Source: Heracleum sosnowskyi (Eukaryota; Streptophyta; Magnoliopsida; Apiales; Apiaceae). From it: a stretch of 64,000 bases of DNA. Where the stretch lies: the NCBI GenBank assembly GCA_030848705.1, contig JAUIZM010000013.1, forward strand, positions 62,001 through 126,000, given 5' to 3'. Below the pieces are notes generated by a model. The model was not told the DNA's origin. It searched no databases and worked only from the letters and a program-made list of their open reading frames with translations. How positions within the stretch are numbered: the first letter of the stretch is position 1; every line of letters starts with the position of its first letter. A program made the position numbers and the translations under genes. Positions 57,926-64,000 of the stretch are shown here, piece by piece.

Positions 57926-60900
57926 CTAAGTGGTTTGGATTGAGAGGAAACCCTAAAATCTAAAAAGTTGGTAATGTGTATATGAAATTAATTGCTTATT
58001 CAATAAGTAAATATCTAAGGGTAAATCAAGTTAATTTTTATTTAAAAAGTCAATAATGAAGCTCTAAATGAATTTCTTGTGAAATAAGTCAAGAATAAAG
58101 CTTTACGTGATTTTCATTCATTTATTGAGAGTAACCCTAAATCCTAACAAGTCAATGACGAGGCTCACAAGTTTTATCCTTATTCTACATGTAAGTATCT
58201 AAGCTCCAAACAAATTTTATGTTTAAACAAGACAATAAAGAAGCTCTAAATTGATTACTTGTTGAATAAGTCGGGAATAAAGCTTTACATGATTTTCATT
58301 CATTTATTGAGAGTAACCCTAAATCCTAACAAGTCAATGACGAGGCTCACAAGTTTTATCCTTATTCTACATGTAAGTATCTAAGCTCCAAGCAAATTTT
58401 ATGTTTAAACAAGACAATAAAGAAGCTCTAAATTGATTACTTGTTGAATAAGTCGGGAATAAAGCTTCACCTGATTTTCATTCATTTATTGAGAGTAACC
58501 CTAAATCCTAACAAGTCAATGACGAGGCTCACAAGTTTTATCCTTATTCTACATGTAAGTATCTAAGCTCCAAACAAATTTTATGTTTAAACAAGACAAT
58601 AAAGAAGCTCTAAATTGATTACTTGTTGAATAAGTCGGGAATAAAGCTTTACGTGATTTTCATTCATTTATTGAGAGTAACCCTAAATCCTAACAAGTCA
58701 ATGACGAGGCTCACAAGTTTTATCCTTATTCTACATGTAAGTATCTAAGCTCCAAACAAATTTTATGTTTAAACAAGACAATAAAGAAGCTCTAAATTGA
58801 TTACTTGTTGAATAAGTCGGGAATAAAGCTTTACGTGATTTTCATTCATTTATTGAGAGTAACCCTAAATCCTAACAAGTCAATGACGAGGCTCACAAGT
58901 TTTATCCTTATTCTACATGTAAGTATCTAAGCTCCAAACAAATTTTATGTTTAAACAAGACAATAAAGAAGCTCTAAATTGATTACTTGTTGAATAAGTC
59001 GGGAATAAAGCTTTACATGATTTTCATTCATTTATTGAGAGTAACCCTAAATCCTAACAAGTCAATGACGAGGCTCACAAGTTTTATCCTTATTCTACAT
59101 GTAAGTATCTAAGCTCCAAGCAAATTTTATGTTTAAACAAGACAATAAAGAAGCTCTAAATTGATTACTTGTTGAATAAGTCGGGAATAAAGCTTCACCT
59201 GATTTTCATTCATTTATTGAGAGTAACCCTAAATCCTAACAAGTCAATGACGAGGCTCACAAGTTTTATCCTTATTCTACATGTAAGTATCTAAGCTCCA
59301 AACAAATTTTATGTTTAAACAAGACAATAAAGAAGCTCTAAATTGATTACTTGTCGAATAAGTCGGGAATAAAGCTTTACGTGATTTTCATTCATTTATT
59401 GAGAGTAACCCTAAATCCTAACAAGTCAATGACGAAGATCACAAGTTTTATCCTTATTCTACATGTAAGTATCTATGCTCCAAACAAATTTTATGTTTAA
59501 ACAAGACAATAAAGAAGCTCTAAATGGATTACTTGTTGAATAAGTCGGGAATAAAGCTCTAAGTGGTTTGGATTGAGAGGAAACCCTAAAATCTAAAAAG
59601 TTGGTAATGTGTATATGAAATTAATTGCTTATTCAATAAGTAAATATCTAAGGGTAAATCAAGTTCATTTTTATTTAAAAAGTCAATAATGAAGCTCTAA
59701 ATGAATTTCTTGTAAAATAAGTCAAGAATAAAGCTTTACGTGATTTTCATTCATTTATTGAGAGTAACCCTAAATCCTAACAAGTCAATGACGAGGCTCA
59801 CAAGTTTTATCCTTATTCTTCATGTAAGTATCTAAGCTCCAAGCAAATTTTATGTTTAAACAAGACAATAAAGAAGCTCTAAATTGATTACTTGTTGAAT
59901 AAGTCGGGAATAAAGCTTCACCTGATTTTCATTCATTTATTGAGAGTAACCCTAAATCCAAACAAGTCAATGACGAGGCTCACAAGTTTTATTATTATTC
60001 TACATGTAAGTATCTAAGCTCCAAACAAATTTTATGTTTAAACAAGACAATAAAGAAGCTCTAAATTGATTACTTGTTGAATAAGTCGGGAATAAAGCTT
60101 TACGTGATTTTCATTCATTTATTGAGAGTAACCCTAAATCCTAACAAGTCAATGACGAGGCTCACAAGTTTTATCCTTATTCTACATGTAAGTATCTAAG
60201 CTCCAAACAAATTTTATGTTTAAACAAGACAATAAAGAAGCTCTAAATTGATTACTTGTTGAATAAGTCGGGAATAAAGCTTTACGTGATTTTCATTCAT
60301 TTATTGAGAGTAACCCTAAATCCTAACAAGTCAATGACGAGGCTCACAAGTTTTATCCTTATTCTACATGTAAGTATCTAAGCTCCAAACAAATTTTATG
60401 TTTAAACAAGACAATAAAGAAGCTCTAAATTGATTACTTGTTGAATAAGTCGGGAATAAAGCTTTACATGATTTTCATTCATTTATTGAGAGTAACCCTA
60501 AATCCTAACAAGTCAATGACGAGGCTCACAAGTTTTATCCTTATTCTACATGTAAGTATCTAAGCTCCAAGCAAATTTTATGTTTAAACAAGACAATAAA
60601 GAAGCTCTAAATTGATTACTTGTTGAATAAGTCGGGAATAAAGCTTCACCTGATTTTCATTCATTTATTGAGAGTAACCCTAAATCCTAACAAGTCAATG
60701 ACGAGGCTCACAAGTTTTATCCTTATTCTACATGTAAGTATCTAAGCTCCAAACAAATTTTATGTTTAAACAAGACAATAAAGAAGCTCTAAATTGATTA
60801 CTTGTCGAATAAGTCGGGAATAAAGCTTTACGTGATTTTCATTCATTTATTGAGAGTAACCCTAAATCCTAACAAGTCAATGACGAAGATCACAAGTTTT

Positions 60901-63900
60901 ATCCTTATTCTACATGTAAGTATCTATGCTCCAAACAAATTTTATGTTTAAACAAGACAATAAAGAAGCTCTAAATGGATTACTTGTTGAATAAGTCGGG
61001 AATAAAGCTCTAAGTGGTTTGGATTGAGAGGAAACCCTAAAATCTAAAAAGTTGGTAATGTGTATATGAAATTAATTGCTTATTCAATAAGTAAATATCT
61101 AAGGGTAAATCAAGTTCATTTTTATTTAAAAAGTCAATAATGAAGCTCTAAATGAATTTCTTGTAAAATAAGTCAAGAATAAAGCTTTACGTGATTTTCA
61201 TTCATTTATTGAGAGTAACCCTAAATCCTAACAAGTCAATGACGAGGCTCACAAGTTTTATCCTTATTCTTCATGTAAGTATCTAAGCTCCAAGCAAATT
61301 TTATGTTTAAACAAGACAATAAAGAAGCTCTAAATTGATTACTTGTTGAATAAGTCGGGAATAAAGCTTCACCTGATTTTCATTCATTTATTGAGAGTAA
61401 CCCTAAATCCAAACAAGTCAATGACGAGGCTCACAAGTTTTATTATTATTCTACATGTAAGTATCTAAGCTCCAAACAAATTTTATGTTTAAACAAGACA
61501 ATGAAGAAGCTCTAAATTGATTACTTGTTGAATAAGTCGGGAATAAAGCTTTACGTGATTTTCATTCATTTATTGAGAGTAACCCTAAATCCTAACAAGT
61601 CAATGACGAGGCTCACAAGTTTTATCCTTATTCTACATGTAAGTATCTGAGCTCCAAACAAATTTTATGTTTAAACAAGACAATAAAGAAGCTCTAAATT
61701 GATTACTTGTTGAATAAGTCGGGAATAAAGCTTTACGTGATTTTCATTCATTTATTGAGAGTAACCCTAAATCCTAACAAGTCAATGACGAAGATCACAA
61801 GTTTTATCCTTATTCTACATGTAAGTATCTAAGCTCCAAACAAATTTTATGTTTAAACAAGACAATAAAGAAGCTCTAAATGGATTACTTGTTGAATAAG
61901 TCGGGAATAAAGCTCTAAGTGGTTTGGATTGAGAGGAAACCCTAAAATCTAAAAAGTTGGTAATGTGTATATGAAATTAATTGCTTATTCAATAAGTAAA
62001 TATCTAAGGGTAAATCAAGTTCATTTTTATTTAAAAAGTCAATAATGAAGCTCTAAATGAATTTCTTGTAAAATAAGTCAAGAATAAAGCTTTACGTGAT
62101 TTTCATTCATTTATTGAGAGTAACCCTAAATCCTAACAAGTCAATGACGAGGCTCACAAGTTTTATCCTTATTCTACATGTAAGTATCTAAGCTCCAAAC
62201 AAATTTTATGTTTAAACAAGACAATAAAGAAGCTCTAAATTGATTACTTGTTGAATAAGTCGGGAATAAAGCTTTACATGATTTTCATTCATTTATTGAG
62301 AGTAACCCTAAATCCTAACAAGTCAATGACGAGGCTCACAAGTTTTATCCTTATTCTACATGTAAGTATCTAAGCTCCAAGCAAATTTTATGTTTAAACA
62401 AGACAATAAAGAAGCTCTAAATTGATTACTTGTTGAATAAGTCGGGAATAAAGCTTCACCTGATTTTCATTCATTTATTGAGAGTAACCCTAAATCCTAA
62501 CAAGTCAATGACGAGGCTCACAAGTTTTATCCTTATTCTACATGTAAGTATCTAAGCTCCAAACAAATTTTATGTTTAAACAAGACAATAAAGAAGCTCT
62601 AAATTGATTACTTGTTGAATAAGTCGGGAATAAAGCTTTACGTGATTTTCATTCATTTATTGAGAGTAACCCTAAATCCTAACAAGTCAATGACGAGGCT
62701 CACAAGTTTTATCCTTATTCTACATGTAAGTATCCAAGCTCCAAACAAATTTTATGTTTAAACAAGACAATAAAGAAGCTCTAAATTGATTACTTGTTGA
62801 ATAAGTCGGGAATAAAGCTTTACGTGATTTTCATTCATTTATTGAGAGTAACCCTAAATCCTAACAAGTCAATGACGAAGATCACAAGTTTTATCCATAT
62901 TCTACATGTAAGTATCTAAGCTCCAAACAAATTTTATGTTTAAACAAGACAATAAAGAAGCTCTAAATGGATTACTTGTTGAATAAGTCGGGAATAAAGC
63001 TCTAAGTGGTTTGGATTGAGAGGAAACCCTAAAATCTAAAAAGTTGGTAATGTGTATATGAAATTAATTGCTTATTCAATAAGTAAATATCTAAGGGTAA
63101 ATCAAGTTAATTTTTATTTAAAAAGTCAATAATGAAGCTCTAAATGAATTTCTTGTGAAATAAGTCAAGAATAAAGCTTTACGTGATTTTCATTCATTTA
63201 TTGAGAGTAACCCTAAATCCTAACAAGTCAATGACGAGGCTCACAAGTTTTATCCTTATTCTACATGTAAGTATCTAAGCTCCAAACAAATTTTATGTTT
63301 AAACAAGACAATAAAGAAGCTCTAAATTGATTACTTGTTGAATAAGTCGGGAATAAAGCTTTACATGATTTTCATTCATTTATTGAGAGTAACCCTAAAT
63401 CCTAACAAGTCAATGACGAGGCTCACAAGTTTTATCCTTATTCTACATGTAAGTATCTAAGCTCCAAGCAAATTTTATGTTTAAACAAGACAATAAAGAA
63501 GCTCTAAATTGATTACTTGTTGAATAAGTCGGGAATAAAGCTTCACCTGATTTTCATTCATTTATTGAGAGTAACCCTAAATCCTAACAAGTCAATGACG
63601 AGGCTCACAAGTTTTATCCTTATTCTACATGTAAGTATCTAAGCTCCAAACAAATTTTATGTTTAAACAAGACAATAAAGAAGCTCTAAATTGATTACTT
63701 GTTGAATAAGTCGGGAATAAAGCTTTACGTGATTTGCATTCATTTATTGAGAGTAACCCTAAATCCTAACAAGTCAATGACGAGGCTCACAAGTTTTATC
63801 CTTATTCTACATGTAAGTATCTAAGCTCCAAACAAATTTTATGTTTAAACAAGACAATAAAGAAGCTCTAAATTGATTACTTGTTGAATAAGTCGGGAAT

Positions 63901-64000
63901 AAAGCTTTACGTGATTTTCATTCATTTATTGAGAGTAACCCTAAATCCTAACAAGTCAATGACGAGGCTCACAAGTTTTATCCTTATTCTACATGTAAGT
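57925..64000. repeat. Array block 8: 1633, 1451, 905, 1087-bp units and open right end
   Basis: B marks are at 57925, 59558, 61009, 61914 and 63001. After the last B dimer (ends 63260) come four complete A monomers and 12 bases of another. The fourth still has GAGGCTCAC rather than the A4 signature, so the next unit is probably longer than 1087 bp. A 1451-bp tandem copy spans about 59355-61455. Confidence 0.9.

Larger units (their letters stand above)
10900..64000. repeat. Satellite DNA array, 182-bp monomers in higher-order repeats
   Basis: This is one continuous head-to-tail array of 53.1 kb that runs off the right edge. Register starts at CTACATG (10902). I count 48 B dimers (359 bp) and 197 complete A monomers (182 bp). 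These sum to 53086 bp, plus one 1-bp insertion near 28685, reaching exactly base 63988. The last 12 bases start a new monomer. There is no long ORF, transposon or other interruption inside. G+C is 31% in the monomer I counted. Divergence between copies is almost entirely single-base substitution. The family is not one I can name. Confidence 0.98.

Noticed and set aside
10900..64000. CRISPR array or other spacer-repeat system
   Set aside because: There are no unique spacers; the whole 182-bp unit repeats, in a plant context.
10900..64000. True telomere or subtelomere tract
   Set aside because: CCCTAAA appears as one or two units per 182-bp monomer, never as a long perfect tandem run.
10900..64000. 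rDNA intergenic spacer repeats
   Set aside because: No rRNA gene sequence or RNA polymerase I promoter-like block interrupts 53 kb of repeat.
1..64000. Assigning a species
   Set aside because: The domain style of ORF3 hints at a eudicot such as Asteraceae, but neither the satellite nor the element is recognised securely; a database search would be needed.

Overview
The window is plant nuclear DNA. The signs are a Ty1/copia LTR retrotransposon of Sirevirus-like layout, primed by initiator tRNA-Met, and a very long tandem satellite with a monomer of about 180 bp. There is no bacterial-style operon, rRNA, tRNA or host gene. I cannot name the species from sequence alone.

Bases 1-10899 are one retrotransposon on the minus strand, missing its 3' LTR, which must lie left of base 1. 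In element order it reads: 5' LTR (10899-10301, TGTT...AACA), primer-binding site (10298-10287), gag (10250-7938), an in-frame UAG, pol with protease, integrase, reverse transcriptase and RNase H (7922-4587), a 497-bp spacer, a 1192-residue extra ORF in the envelope-like position (4089-511), and a further short reading frame (532-83) in the -1 frame relative to that ORF. All long frames are open, so the copy looks young. A short motif, RATMCTGAT, recurs in the linkers of all the proteins, in the spacer and, inverted, as a cluster in the LTR U3.

Bases 10900-64000 are one uninterrupted head-to-tail satellite array with no gene. It is built from 182-bp monomers (A, 31% G+C in the copy counted) and a 359-bp divergent dimer (B1-B2). 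The canonical higher-order repeat is six monomers, B1-B2-A1-A2-A3-A4, 1087 bp. Each of the 47 distances between successive B dimers equals 359 + 182n bp with n from 1 to 8, with a single 1-bp exception. I count 48 B dimers and 197 complete A monomers. The array splits into a homogeneous block of 1087-bp units (17-26 kb), an alternating 8-mer/6-mer block (29-37 kb) and several recently duplicated segments (47-52 kb, 59-61 kb). Most monomers carry a telomere-like CCCTAAA stretch, and all but B2 carry a 17-bp site resembling the CENP-B box.

The LTR joins the satellite directly in mid-monomer, so the element very probably inserted into the array. A young Sirevirus-like element inside a 182-bp higher-order satellite suggests centromeric or other heterochromatin. 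That location is inference; the sequence alone does not show centromere function.
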